Shown here: positions 1-10,987 of the stretch, one piece after another
Layout of the letters: every line of letters starts with the position of its first letter
Numbering within the stretch: position 1 is the stretch's first letter
Assembly: GCF_011386835.1 (NCBI RefSeq)
Contig: NC_088795.1
Coordinates: forward strand, 102,546,434 to 102,610,433
Reading direction: 5' to 3'
DNA: 64,000 nucleotides
Source of the DNA: Chrysemys picta bellii
Lineage: Eukaryota; Chordata; Testudines; Emydidae
Made by a program: the position numbers and the translations under genes
Notes under the pieces: model-generated
Told to the model about the DNA's origin: nothing
What the model saw: only the letters and a program-made list of their open reading frames with translations
The model's database searches: none

Positions 1-314
1 CATCTGTCGGCTAAACACCTTCACAAAGGGCAGAGAGGCATTAATATCAATGGTATAAGTAGGGGTATATTGCAATATCATATAGGCTAAATCAGAGGCT
101 ACTGATTAGCTAAGATTTAGAAAAATATTACTTTTTCCTTTCCCCACCCTAAGTTTGTTAAGGAGGAGAGCCTGAGGAATATTAAAAGTTTCATTTTTAG
201 GTAGTTTTGGCTAGCTTCCACAAGCTATTCTTTTAGTTCTTAGTTCATTTAGCTGTCCGGCAGTGAGGCAGCAAGGGAGAGGTTACTAGCACAATTACCT
301 TGCTTAGTTGGAGG

Positions 315-530
315 CTATACTATGTCCTCAGGTGGAGAGGTTGTTTTCTTAGCAAGATCCAAAGGCACAGTGGGTCTGTCAGCGGACAAAGGAGAGGTTA
401 CCGGCTCTTTACCTTGTCCTTTACTCCTGCTGTCCAGGAGGAGCAACAACGCCAGAAGGAAAGATAAACCGATCATCAGTCGGAGCGCCATTCCAGTGAG
501 AAACATGGGCAGGTAGTCAATTCTCAGCAC
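315..530 (-). pseudogene. Possible env leader (signal-peptide-like ORF) of the ERV
   Basis: A 71-codon minus-strand ORF has a short N-terminal region, then a strongly hydrophobic leucine-rich run at about residues 14-32 (MALRLMIGLSFLLALLLLL), then a charged and proline-rich tail. This is the shape of a secretion signal and it lies downstream of the pol remnant, where an env start is expected. It stops before any recognisable surface-unit sequence. I infer an env leader from position and hydrophobicity only; it could equally be a chance ORF in degraded proviral DNA. Confidence 0.3.
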
Positions 531-1539
531 TTCACAGAGGTGTTGATAATTAACAGGACTTGATAAGGGTTTTTCAGCATGAGGCCAGTGTGGTTTCCTG
601 CTAATGGACCTTTATATAGACCCCAATCTTCTGTATTCAGCGAGTGGCTGGGCTGCTGTATATAAAAAGACCTAACACATTTCATTAGTGCCTTACTATT
701 GTGTAATTTATTAAATGACTGTCCATCTGAGCCAGGGCCAGCAGGGCACTGCCGGTAGTCGCATCAGGTGCCCTGATAGAAATTTTATGAGGGCTGAGTC
801 CAGTCTTTTGATTGGGAGTAGCCTTCAAAGGGCATTTGGCCATACTGGATCTGTGAAGCTGCACATAACATTTTTATATTTAGTCCAGCAAAATTAGGTT
901 CACAATTACTGTTGCTACTTACAGCTATGCCAGATTGTGATACAAAATTCCTAACAAAGCTTCACAACAGCCGTAGCAAACCGAGAAACACTTTTGCCAA
1001 AACTGTTGCAAATTTTTGTTCAAGAACCCCTTGCCATTTTTCTGGGCCAAACAACAATTTAAACCTTGTAAAGCATCAAGTTACCTTAAGGATTAAATGC
1101 TAAATACCAAAATTAAATAACACTAGTTTCTTTTGTTTGGCAAAAGTATTTTTTTTTGGTTTTACAACCCCAAAACAACACCAATTTATTTTAAACTTAT
1201 AAAACAAAGATTGTACACACCAGGAGTGTTCCTTAGCAAATTAGACTAACTTGTTTATTGTCAAATGATTTTACTTAAATAACCTTTTGCCTGGATTATT
1301 TACAGACATTTCCAAAGGAATGTCTACAAAGAAACCAAGAATTTTCCTTTTATAACACCTTCTTTTAACATTTGTACATAGTTTTACTGCTTAATTTTCT
1401 CCAGTAACTACAAAGTTAACTTCTCATTTTTCTTCTTTCAACTTCCTCAAACTGCGGCTGCCTGCTTGTCTGGGCCCGATCCTTTTTTCTTGTTGCATTT
1501 TTTTTTCAGCACAGTAAAATGAGGAAGTTATACTTACTT
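531..1539. other. Unresolved internal part of the ERV
   Basis: No domain is recognisable on either strand in about 1 kb between the RT-start remnant and the env-like ORF. Short ORFs here show no retroviral motif. A large pol deletion or replacement by unrelated DNA is inferred from the missing protein content. Confidence 0.4.
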
Positions 1540-2245
1540 ACCGTAGGAATTCAACTCCTTGTTGAATTAAGGAGGTAATTGCAGGTTAAATTCCTTCCTC
1601 GGTCTAGTTTGAGAGAGGGTTCTACTGCACTTTGGGAAGGGGTTTTGATGGGTTTAGGTGAATTTCAGCCAGTTGGGCAGACCCAATGTGCCCAACCGGG
1701 TTGGCATGATCAGCCCACAATAAGGGGGGGTGCGGAACCTTAGCCAGCAGTTCCTGTTGCAACGAGGAAGGGCTGGGGTTGGTCTCCTCCTTTAGAGTGT
1801 CCTTCTGCATAACTGCCAGGACCACATTGTGAGCGAGATCAGGCACGTCCAGATTCACACCATTTGGGGTACAGCAGATTATACAATTCCGGGGGAGACC
1901 AAGGTGCATGCACAGACACCAAGGTCTCCTGACCCGAAGCACCAATGCCTGAAAATTGGTGCAAGGGGAACATTTCCTTAGTACGGGGATACATCTGAGG
2001 GGTATGTGTAAGGGCTTTTGATACTTAAGGCGCTTAATATTTCTTGCCCTTGGGGCCTGTGGGGGCTGGACAGCACCTCCCTGCCCAGTTCCATCTGGGA
2101 GGAATTGCAGGATAGGGTTATTCCTATGGTACCAGTTCCACTTGTTTAAAAATTTACAGGTTGAGGGACCATAATTGGAGTACATGTATGCGGCAGGAGT
2201 GCCCTTTTCTGTCATGGGAATCTGCTTAGATTCCCCCGCCCCCAT
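1540..2245 (-). pseudogene. ERV gag start joined to RT N-terminus (collapsed gag-pol)
   Basis: The ATG at 2243-2245 opens with MGAGESK, a retroviral N-myristoylation pattern, and about 45 residues later has a PDGT motif of the kind seen in gammaretroviral matrix proteins. The reading frame then passes with little intervening sequence to a stretch ending in a PSKPLPKVQ motif, the pre-RT linker that in intact viruses lies some 600 residues further on. After an in-frame stop at 1622-1624 the RT start continues with the ITSLIQQGV motif. Capsid, nucleocapsid and protease are therefore absent. The open frame of 223 codons starts upstream of the gag ATG. This is a defective fossil; no intact enzyme or structural protein remains. 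Confidence 0.65.
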
Positions 2246-3062
2246 TATGGATACCTGGCAGACAACCACAACCAAGTGGACAGGCACCCACAAAGGGCTA
2301 ATTCAACAGATAGGCTAGTACAGTGGACAAAACATACAACACCAAAACATACAACATTTACCGGGTGCCCTTTCACCTTTTATTTTACGTTCCCAGGTGA
2401 TGATGAAACTTAGAACCCAACATTCAAACATCCACACCAGAAGGATCAGGGAAGAAAATGCGGTCGCCGCACACACCCCTTTCGGCAAGGCGCACTGGCA
2501 CATCTTCAGGAGAACGGCGTTGATTGTCCCTCTGCCTCTGGGGTAGCAGGCGGTTTCCAGGGACTCCCTTGCTCTCTGAGAGGGGGAGGAATCCTAAGGC
2601 TCCGGGCGAGGAGTTAGGGAAGGGAACTCGGTCTCAGGGCATGCAACGGAAAGGGTCAGGAAAGGCACGGTCTCCACACACTCTTCCCCCAGCAAAGGGC
2701 ACCGGTCCGTCTTCGAGAGAACGGAGACAGTCACCTTATTGCCTAGGAGTTCGTGGGGACTCTCCGAGCAGGGAGAGCCGGTCTTTACCTCAACTGGGGC
2801 CTTTACTCCCCAGGTCTCAACCGGGGTCCTTGCTTCCCCTAGGTCAACAGACATTCAAACACCGGACAAACATAAGACGAACAGGCATCAGGCAAATGAG
2901 TCTAGCAACAAAAGGTTCGGATCACAGCACGTTCTCATCTAAACCCAGAACCTATGGGCAGCTCCCCACCAAAGCCCAAATAGAGACAACGGTCTCTTAC
3001 CTGGCGCCTGGGTTCGGTGTGGAAGCAGTCCATGGTCCTCCAGTCCGGTGGGACGTCATGTG
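2246..3062 (-). other. ERV untranslated leader
   Basis: About 800 bp lie between the primer binding site and the gag ATG, as expected for a retroviral leader with packaging and splice-donor functions. The sequence is richer in GC than the flanks. Several ORFs cross it on both strands but none shows a known domain; they are treated as chance. Confidence 0.55.
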
Positions 3063-3080
3063 ATCCCGGACGAGCCCCCA
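3063..3080 (-). promoter_or_regulatory. Primer binding site, tRNA-Pro
   Basis: The minus strand reads TGGGGGCTCGTCCGGGAT, matching all 18 bases of the tRNA-Pro primer binding site used by murine leukaemia-type gammaretroviruses. It lies 3 bp inside the proposed LTR end, close to the usual 0-3 bp spacing. This is the strongest evidence for the identity and orientation of the provirus. Confidence 0.93.
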
Positions 3081-3083
3081 AAT

Positions 3084-3772
3084 TGTCGTGGAAAAAGTCA
3101 CCCACGCATTGATTTTAGTTCAGTGACTCAAGCCTGAGGACTGTTTATTGAATACATACCAACGCGTTGGGGGTAGCAAACATTAGGAACTGCTCCCCCG
3201 ATGCAAGGAATACAAAGGCTTTTAAAGCTTAAAACCGCAAACAAATTACATACAGTTAAGTAATGATAACCATATTAAGAATCAAATTACGCATACTTGG
3301 GCAATTGTGACCTTATTAGGAATAAGAGAGGTAGGGTCTTTTGTTACTTTCCAGTATTCTTTTGCAACCCTGCCTTGGTATGGGTGCAATTTGAGTTAAG
3401 GTCTTTTTGATATTTTCCAATGTGGTTATAACCTTGCCTTATATGGAGTGCTATTACACCAGTGCATGATGGGGTACAGTTACACAATGGGGGTAGTTAC
3501 ACAATGGATATAGGAGAGGGCATGAGTTACATTTATAATTGCTTCACACGTATAGGTTACTGTATTGTTTTACACAAGCAATTATTATATTTCAAAAGCA
3601 GTAGGCCCATATTGCAAATAGTTCCCGCTTCTGGGGCTTTCCATTGCCTCCCCCATAGCCCTCGCCTTCCCCCCTGCCGCCCGCAACCGTAGCCGTCATG
3701 GAGAACACAATGTTAATTGTGCCCCATGTGGAATATGGCAATTGCCACCCAAGAATTAGATTCACAACTACA
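3084..3772 (-). repeat. 5' LTR of the ERV
   Basis: The LTR edge nearest the primer site is fixed by the primer site and begins TGTCGTGG on the plus strand (CCACGACA at the minus-strand 3' end). The far edge is placed at ...caactaca because its reverse complement starts TGTAGT, roughly mirroring the other end; this edge is uncertain by tens of bases. On the minus strand a TTTAAAAG box near 3219-3227 is followed about 75 bp later by AATAAA at 3144-3149, giving a plausible promoter and polyadenylation signal. Some short ORFs inside are ignored. Confidence 0.65.
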
Positions 3773-6713
3773 AAAAATATGTTGTAATTTTCACAATTTA
3801 TTCAATTTGTAAAAAAGAAAAAGAATCAATTCTATTCTCTCTCTCACACACACACTGCAGATATTTGATGTTTTCAAAAAATGTTCATGTTTTTATTTTA
3901 AAATGATATTTTTCCTTTTTTTTCATTCTTACAGTATTTTTATGATTACACTATAATGTAGCTTTTTCTCTTTTTAAATATTTATTTAATTATCCAGCAG
4001 AACTTAATGACAGTTTATTTTTACAATTGGATTATTCACCTAGGGTTTGACCCTTATCCCATTCAAGTAAATGGAAATAATTCCCACTGTGACTTGAATG
4101 GTGCAGAATCAAGCTTCTACTCCTTTAAAATAATGATGTGAAGTGTGCGTCAGAGGCCACTTAATCCAGATTCTTGAGCCTACCTCCACCAACCAGGTGA
4201 CAACTGAATGTTTGCCCACATCCGGGAGAACGTCCTGAAAGATACAGCTCTCCTTGTGGTGTCCATAATCAGGTCTACCTGCTTGAAGGATTTATTTGAT
4301 GGCATAAAGAAGGCATCTGCCCTTGGGGATTATTTTACTTTCCACTTTGATTAACTGTTGGTCTACCTTCCTTCTCTTTGACAAGTCAGCAATGAAAGCA
4401 CTCATGGATACTGTTAGGCTTTATCTACGGTGGGATTTATAAGGGAGATGTTAGAATGTGTTAGCAAATACTTTTGAAATGTCTAGAAAAGGAAGTGCAT
4501 ATTTTAACATGTGTGAAGCTGGTCAAAGTTAATCTAAAGATCCCTTCTAGGCTTAAACTTGACCATTTTTGAGGCAACATGCCTTGTCTATGTTAGATTT
4601 TGCTCAAATGTTGTAGCATCATACCTTTAAACCTTAGTTTACACAAAGCCATAGAGAACAAGAGAACAGACTTATGTTTGTCAATGCCCTCCTGCAAGTC
4701 AGATGCTGCCCCCTTCCATCACCAATTCCCAGGCAGTAACAGAAGGTACCACATATTGGTCTGCTCCTTGACTATATCTTTCCTTCCTGCAAGGTTTTCA
4801 TTCACTAGTACAAAATGCTTATACATTATAGAGACTTCCAGAAGTCATCTGGGTGTTTACTACCAAACCTATAGTCTCAAGCCTTCCTGCCTGAGGAGTC
4901 TTCTCATCTAAAAAGGCACATCTGTCTTACTGCTTTCCTAGCAAACATGAAGGGCTCATATACTACAGTAATGAGAATCATGTAATAAATATATGGAAAC
5001 AAACCCCAAAAAAGTGCCATCTACCCTCAGGGCCTACAGGAGACTATTGCTGGTCAAAATATTTCTGTCTGCATTTTTTTGAAAGATAAAATGTCTTTTT
5101 TGACAAACAATTTTTAACATAACATTTTCATTTTGGTTGAAAATGTTAATGTTTTATGAACATTTTTGAAATTTAAAAATGTTGAAAATTTTCACTGTTG
5201 TTTCTGTGGAGGAAGGGACCTTCTTTCACACACGTTTTAAAAGTTTTCCTCCATATTTCCACCAACTTTCTCCTACTTTTTAATATTTCACTTCTTTTTC
5301 CAGTGGGAAAAATATAAAAAGGCAAAAGTATTTTCCCCACTGAATCAAAACAGTTATTTTTCATAATATTGCATTCTATTTTTTGTTGAAGAAAAATAAT
5401 TTATAGAAAAAGTTGAACAAAACCAAAGAAAAAAGTTATTTTCCTTCATATATGTTTTTTGTTTTGTTTTTTTTGCCTAGCTCTTTAGAGATCTTGTTTC
5501 TCCCTCTTTCGATGACTACCTTCTGCAGTGGTAAGAGATTTAAACACTTGACACATGGGCTCTCTTTATCCTTTGCCTGATGAAATCTTAAAATGTGTAG
5601 GTTAAAAACCCAACCATGGAAACTAGTCTCATTAAAGTTAATCTGTTTGCTATTGTATTACTGAACATGTATGATAAAGCTTAAGAAACATAATTTCATA
5701 GGAATTTTAATATGTGGTCATATGGTTCTGGCAAAACATATCAATATATTCACTAAACAACCAAATTAGGGTTCCCTACATCCCAAAAATCTGCTTGCTG
5801 CACTTTAACAACATCCATTGCACAAGATAAATAATTGAATATAAATGGAAATTTATTCACATTGCATTAGTTGATAAATGAAGAATAACCTATCAGCAAA
5901 AGGTTGGCCTCTCCTTTCCATTAAGGATTCTTTTACACAACTTAAAATATGTTAGTGGAAAAAGGTCCATCCATAATCTCCCTAATTATCAATGTTGATA
6001 TTTATCCAATAATTTATAAGAGCAATTCTGTGTTTACATGAGCGAACTGCCTAATAGGTATGTTTCAGTTTCCACAGGGTGTGCCAATTAAGTAATCTAC
6101 TGTAATCCACTATGGCTGAAAGACAGACATTTATGGCATGTTATATACATGCATTACTAAAACAGATTTTAATATATTATTATCGTGCTTCCCCCTAAAT
6201 ACTAAGAATCAAAAATTCAAATAGGAGAACTCAGGCATAAGATATGGCCATTAAATGCACAGATCCATAATCTTTGACAAGAACATACTGTACTTTTTTC
6301 AGCTCTATTTTTGTTTTACTTCTCTCTCTAAGTAAAAACAGAAAGGTGAAAATATTATACATTTGAAGCAGTCAAAAGCTTTTTTCAGATTGAACCATAA
6401 AAGAATGCATGTGAACAATGTGAAGGATCTGACCAACAGTCACAAAAGCAAGGAGATAAAGCAGAAGATAAAAGTGTGGATTGGTTGATCCAGCCTTGAG
6501 GCATAGTGATAGTGCTGTATATTGCATGAAGGAAACCCAGGTTTGATGGTGCTACTGCTTAAGAATAATAAATCTGTTTGTATAGAGATAGTCTATTATT
6601 CTGTAATTTATCTTCCTTATGTGGTTTCAATTTCTTCCCTAATAACCTTCCCTCAGTTGTCCAATGTGCCTTCAACTCCCTTATTAGCTTCCTTTTTTTC
6701 CCCTCTTAGCTAC
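3773..6713. other. AT-rich sequence without recognisable genes
   Basis: No coding or RNA feature is supported. Around 5060-5460 there is low-complexity DNA rich in aaaatttt/gaaaatgtt words, resembling similar stretches near 57.9 and 61.9 kb, so probably a degraded repeat. Confidence 0.5.
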
Positions 6714-7600
6714 CTGTAGTGAGGCCAAGTGGCCTCCCTCTGGACTTGAGAGTGAGGGACCACTACACTGGTGAGCAGAGCCAGCTCTTCTCGCCGGAAG
6801 TACTTGAGCCAGACAGGAAGTATAAAGGGAGGGCCCTACAGTTCAGTTGGCTGGGAGCCATAGGAGACAATTTTCTCCAGTCTGCTGACTGCTGCAGATG
6901 GAGGCTACCAGAGGAAATGCCATCCTCAGTATACCCTGAGGAGACAGACAATCCTTGGAGTACAGAACCCCCTCTCCAGATTGTGGTAGGAAGTACCCCA
7001 AGGAAACCAAACGTTAGGCCGGTTTTGTTGCTGGAGCAGCGGTCAGCCTCTTGCAGCTGGAATCCCCACTGACCAAGTGACGGAACACTCTGCCACTGTT
7101 AGGGCCCTGGGCTGGAACCCAGTGGAGCCAGATGGGTCCGGATCCTCCTACCTCCCTTGTTGCCAATCCCACCCCTGAGATGGCGGTCGTTGCACCCTTT
7201 GGCTATAAGGCCTATGCTTGGCTTGCGGCGTCCCCCTGTCAGGAGATGATGAGCTTAGACTCCTGCCTTAACCAGGAGGTTTAGGCTAAAGCCTGCCCCC
7301 CACTCTGCCCTGCCTAAAGATCCAGAGCCATAGACTGTGTTGTGTGCTGACTGCCTTAGCCAGGAGGCTTAGGCTAAAGCCTGCTCCCTGCTCTGCCTTG
7401 CCCAGAGGGCCAGAGCCCTAGACTGTTAATTACTGCCAGCCCCAGCCAGGAGGCTGTGGGCTAAAAGCCCGAGGGGACTAGAGCATCAGACCATTACTAC
7501 TTCTTTGCCTCTGCTAGGTAGCTACAGAACTATAGACTTCTCCAAATAGAAAATGAATACACATTATCCACTCTGAAGAGACCTTGTGCAGCACATACTG
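6714..7600 (+). repeat. LTR/leader-like GC-richer repeat block
   Basis: The block starts at TGTAGTGAGG, contains a TATAAAG box near 6820, then GC-richer sequence with CpGs and a tandem repeat. The abrupt composition change against AT-rich flanks and the promoter-like box suggest the LTR and leader of an LTR retrotransposon. I found no gag or pol, no clear primer site and no target duplication, so the class is inferred. ORFs at 6719-7072 and opposite show no known domain. Confidence 0.35.
7264..7500 (+). repeat. Tandem repeat, about 87-bp period, three degenerate copies
   Basis: The phrases 'ccaggaggtttaggctaaag', 'ccaggaggcttaggctaaag' and 'ccaggaggctgtgggctaaa' recur at about 87-bp spacing, each followed by a 'ctctgcc...cagagcc..agact' segment in the first two copies. 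The third is partial. It lies within the LTR/leader-like block. Confidence 0.7.
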
Positions 7601-7603
7601 AAA

Positions 7604-7661
7604 AGCTAAATTAGTTTTCAATCTGTGTTATGAGCTAAATTAGTTTTCAATCTGTGTTATC
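7604..7661 (+). repeat. Tandem duplication of 29 bp
   Basis: Two adjacent copies of a 29-bp unit beginning agctaaattagttttcaatc start at 7604 and 7633. They are nearly identical, so the duplication is recent or slippage-derived. Confidence 0.85.
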
Positions 7662-8268
7662 GCTCCATCTACCAGGAAAGGTATGGCAAGAAATCAGTGA
7701 GTCAGACAGTGAACCAGATTCTCAGTTAGTTTGAACTGAAAAGCTCCACCAACTAATACCGGCTGAGACTCTGACCCAATACACAGAACACAAGGCTGCC
7801 CCTTCGCACTATATAAGAAACTTACCACACTTTGAGAGGAGAGAAAAGTCTGTTGATGCCTTCAGGTCCAGTTAGTACACCTGTTAACTGTGTGTGGATT
7901 AGATCACTCATATGTGTGCAGACTAATATAAGACAAAACCAGCCACTAGCTCAGTCTTTTATGCCCAAGAGGGCATACCCTGAGTTAAATGTTAATTCAT
8001 AAAAAGAATAACTGATTTGCTCATGTGCCAGGCTGATGCAGTTAATATTGTCATAGCCACTAGCAGAATGCAATTTCCTCAGTGGAAGAGACCAGATCTG
8101 GACAACAGTGCTAGCAAAACACCAGAGCTATTTCTAAGATCAGACACATGGATAACCAGAGAATCCAACTTCCCCCTCCAACCCAGGAGTTGAATGTGTA
8201 ACCCTTTCAGAGATTGCCAGCTCCTGGAAATTGGACTGCCTCTAGAGGTCTTAACCTATGGTCTACAA

Positions 8269-8688
8269 GAGGGGTGGACAACCTGAGCCTGAGAAGGAGC
8301 CAAAATTTACCAATGCACATTGCCAAAGAGCCACAGTAATACGTCAGCAGCTCCCCAATCAGCTCCCAGTGCCTCCCGCCCACCGGCAGCCCCGCCGATC
8401 AGCACCTCCCCGTCCTTCCCTGCACCTCCTAATCAGCTGTTTTGTGGTGTGCAGGAGGCTCGGAGGGGGAGGAGTGAGGGCATGGCAGGCTCAGGAGACG
8501 GGGCAGGAAGGGATGGAGTCGGGGCAGGACCTGTGGCAGAGCCAGGGGTTGAGCAGTGAGCACCTGCCGTCACATTGGACAGTTGGTGTCTGTAGCTCCA
8601 GGCCCAGAGTCGGTGCCTATACAAGGAGCCACATATTAACTTCTGAACAGCCGTATGTGGCTCCGGAGCCTCAGGTTGGCCACGCCTG
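8269..8688. mobile_element. hAT-type MITE with 8-bp target duplication
   Basis: Imperfect terminal inverted repeats (gaggggtggacaacctgag at the left; caggcgtggccaacctgag as the reverse complement of the right) bound 420 bp. They are flanked by the perfect 8-bp duplication GTCTACAA at 8261-8268 and 8689-8696. Eight-base duplications and CAGGGGTGG-like ends are hallmarks of hAT elements. The interior has no transposase; ORFs crossing it are chance. It must have been mobilised by an autonomous relative elsewhere. Confidence 0.88.
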
Positions 8689-9139
8689 GTCTACAACAAC
8701 AAGGCTGCACTCCAGAGCCTTGGGACACCATTTCTCAGCCTGCTTAGAGTCTGTTGAGGGGACAAAATAGATTGGATACTCCTGCAAAAGCCAATAGAGA
8801 CTTCTGATAAGGTGATTTGTACAGACAGTTTGTTGGGCCAACAAGGAGCAAGGACTGCTCAATCCCTCACTGGCAAAGGGACCGGTTTTAGTTTCAATTT
8901 TGATGGTTTGAGTAGAAAGCTGAGAGAGAAACAGAACCGATTTGGGAATATGGTCTCTCCCAGGGGAATCTTTGCACTGCTGAGGGATGCAGTGAATGCT
9001 TAGACAGCTCCAGCACCCTATGGAGAACACTGTGCAGATAGGCCAGACAATCAATTTGCTGCTGGCTACCTAGAGCCAGCTGAGAACTCCCATCACTCCA
9101 GTCCATGGAGCCAAGAGAGGACCCAACCCATTTGGGGGT

Positions 9140-9267
9140 AATTTACAGGTTGAGGGACCATAATTGGAGTACATGTATGCGGCAGGAGTGCCCTTTTCTG
9201 TCATGGGAATCTGCTTAGATTCCCCCGCCCCCATTATGGATACCTGGCAGACAACCACAACCAAGTG
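9140..9267 (-). mobile_element. Isolated 128-bp copy of the ERV leader/gag start
   Basis: These 128 bases are identical to 2151-2278, which contains the ERV gag ATG and the MGAGESK start. Flanks on both sides are unrelated to the ERV. The reading frame continues into non-retroviral sequence after about 25 Gag residues. It is either a heavily deleted second provirus or a template-switch/recombination product; perfect identity indicates a recent common origin or gene conversion. Confidence 0.8.
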
Positions 9268-10139
9268 AACAGGGGGATTTGTTGTATTATGCTAATGTTT
9301 TAGCATTTATTAGTTATCTGTAACCCTTTCCTTCTCTAGAGTCTCTCTTTCTAGTCCCAAATAAAGTCCCGTTTGTTATAATTGTTAGTTTTGGTCATAG
9401 AATTTTATTTATTAAAGGTTGTATTTTGTTTTTGTGTACTGGGTCAAAATCCTTGTTAAGAGTAGTAGCAATAGGGATAGCCCACCTTGTGTCCAGGCAC
9501 AGGGAGGAGGCACCTTGGGTGGAGGCAACAAAGAACCCAAGACCAAGCTCATGCTAGGAGTGGGGAGAAGCCACTCCAACTAACAAGCATCAGGGAGGAA
9601 GCTTGAGTTCAATGTCAGAGGAGGGGCTACAAGCACAATATAAAATTCTACTTTTGATATTAGCTTGCTCCTAAGGGCTCAAAGAAAGGGAGCTCACAGG
9701 TTCTTTTAAAACAAAACCTACCAGTGCTCTAACACCTGTCTCTCTTCAGAGAAAATCAGACAGGAGACATTAGGATGTAAACCCAAATAATGAGCTTTTC
9801 CTTGAGCTGCAGAAACAACCCCCTTTTTAATACAATCAACAGAAATAATAAAGCAGACTGAAAAGAATATTTTCCAGCACAGATTTCTCTGAACAGCAGG
9901 AACTGGAGATTTGCTGTATCAGTGACACTTCAATGTGGAGTCTTTGTGGATGCTACCAAAGTAATGTCTGTGGAAACACAGTACACAGTGAATTATCTGG
10001 AAGTCTCACATCTGTTCATGCTCCAGTCAGGCATGGGTGAAGGGACGGGTCATGGCAGTACTGACCAAGATGGAGTGGGAGTTGGAACCTGGGCTCAATA
10101 GGTTTGGAAAACAATCAGAAAAATCAGATCTTACTAGTA
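9268..10139. other. No recognisable gene
   Basis: The stretch contains an AATAAA at about 9360 and moderate-GC sequence at 9480-9620. It may be part of an LTR-type repeat but no ends or target duplication could be matched. Confidence 0.35.
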
Positions 10140-10144
10140 ATCAG

Positions 10145-10982
10145 TGTCACAGCTCAGGGCAACTGCATCTGTATTCTACCTCTGTGGTTCACCAAAGGCA
10201 CCCACTTTTCAGCTTCCTGCTCCCCAGCCATCACCTCTCTTGGGTGGAGACACATATCTCTTTCCCTCCTGTCCAGGGTATTTCCAGGCTGCACAGTTTC
10301 CTGCTTACACTGCATTAGTCCTGGACAGACCTGCATTTGCACTTTGCTTACACTTTGAAGACTATAAATACTGTAGTGTAATTACCACAGTTATAAGCTA
10401 TCTCATTTCTCTTTCTAAGCATGTACATTTATTCTTAAGGTAAAAGGATTACAGAGAAAACACATTAAAATAAAAGAACCTACACGCATGCTAATAAGCT
10501 CCCTAGAGATCATCCCAACCCCAACAAGAGCTCAAACCAGAGACCAGGCCTTCAAGCCCTACCAAGAGGTTTTTCTATGGTCACAAGTTCATAACAGCTG
10601 TTATTTCAGAACAAATACACCCCTGAATCAGAGAGTCACTTTTTTAGCCAGTTTGGGCCTCTGGTTTAGGCCTCATGTAACAGGTGACCAGCAGGCAAAT
10701 ACTTTCTCCTCAGGATGTGTCTGGAGGTGAAAACTTGCCTTTCCAATTTCCCAGGTATTTCCTAGAAGTCCCAGTTTGTTTAGTACATTTTTTTCTGAGA
10801 GTACTTTGGCATTCATAACACTTAATGTTTTAATCAGTCAGTCTCTTCCTCAGAGACTTTACATACAATCCCACAATAATACATAAACATTTGCATTTTT
10901 AGTACAATGAACTCCTAAAATACTTAAATTTAATTCACTAAGGTTTGTCCACAGTATGCAGGGAATTGCTGAATCTGTCACA
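10145..10982. repeat. Solo LTR (838 bp) with 5-bp target duplication
   Basis: The block runs from TGTCACAGCTCAG to TCTGTCACA, giving near-inverted ends of the TG...CA type, and is flanked by the duplication ATCAG at 10140-10144 and 10983-10987. No internal coding region is attached, so it is a solo LTR left by recombination. Orientation is unclear: a minus-strand AATAAA lies at about 10428-10433, while TATAAATA occurs on the plus strand near 10363. ORFs inside are chance. Confidence 0.7.
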
Positions 10983-10987
10983 ATCAG

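Larger units (their letters stand above)
1..3772 (-). mobile_element. Endogenous retrovirus, 5' half, gammaretrovirus-like, degraded
   Basis: A minus-strand provirus enters from the right with a 5' LTR, followed by a perfect tRNA-Pro primer binding site, a long untranslated leader, a gag start and a reverse-transcriptase N-terminal segment. It runs off the left edge, so the 3' LTR and most of env are not visible. tRNA-Pro priming and a myristoylated Gag start fit gammaretrovirus-like (class I) ERVs. Most of gag, protease and pol is missing and what remains has stops, so no functional virus is encoded. The family within class I cannot be fixed without a search. Confidence 0.8.

Noticed and set aside
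2524..3063. 179-codon plus-strand ORF
   Set aside because: It is antisense to the ERV leader, low in complexity and without a domain.
8258..8770. 170-codon plus-strand ORF
   Set aside because: It spans both ends of a hAT MITE and its target duplications; composition is proline/arginine-rich by GC content only.
9070..9264. Independent gag gene
   Set aside because: Only about 25 Gag residues are present before the frame enters unrelated sequence.
10037..10443. Overlapping plus-strand ORFs of 80-99 codons
   Set aside because: They lie in the solo LTR, in three different frames, with no domain or splice context.
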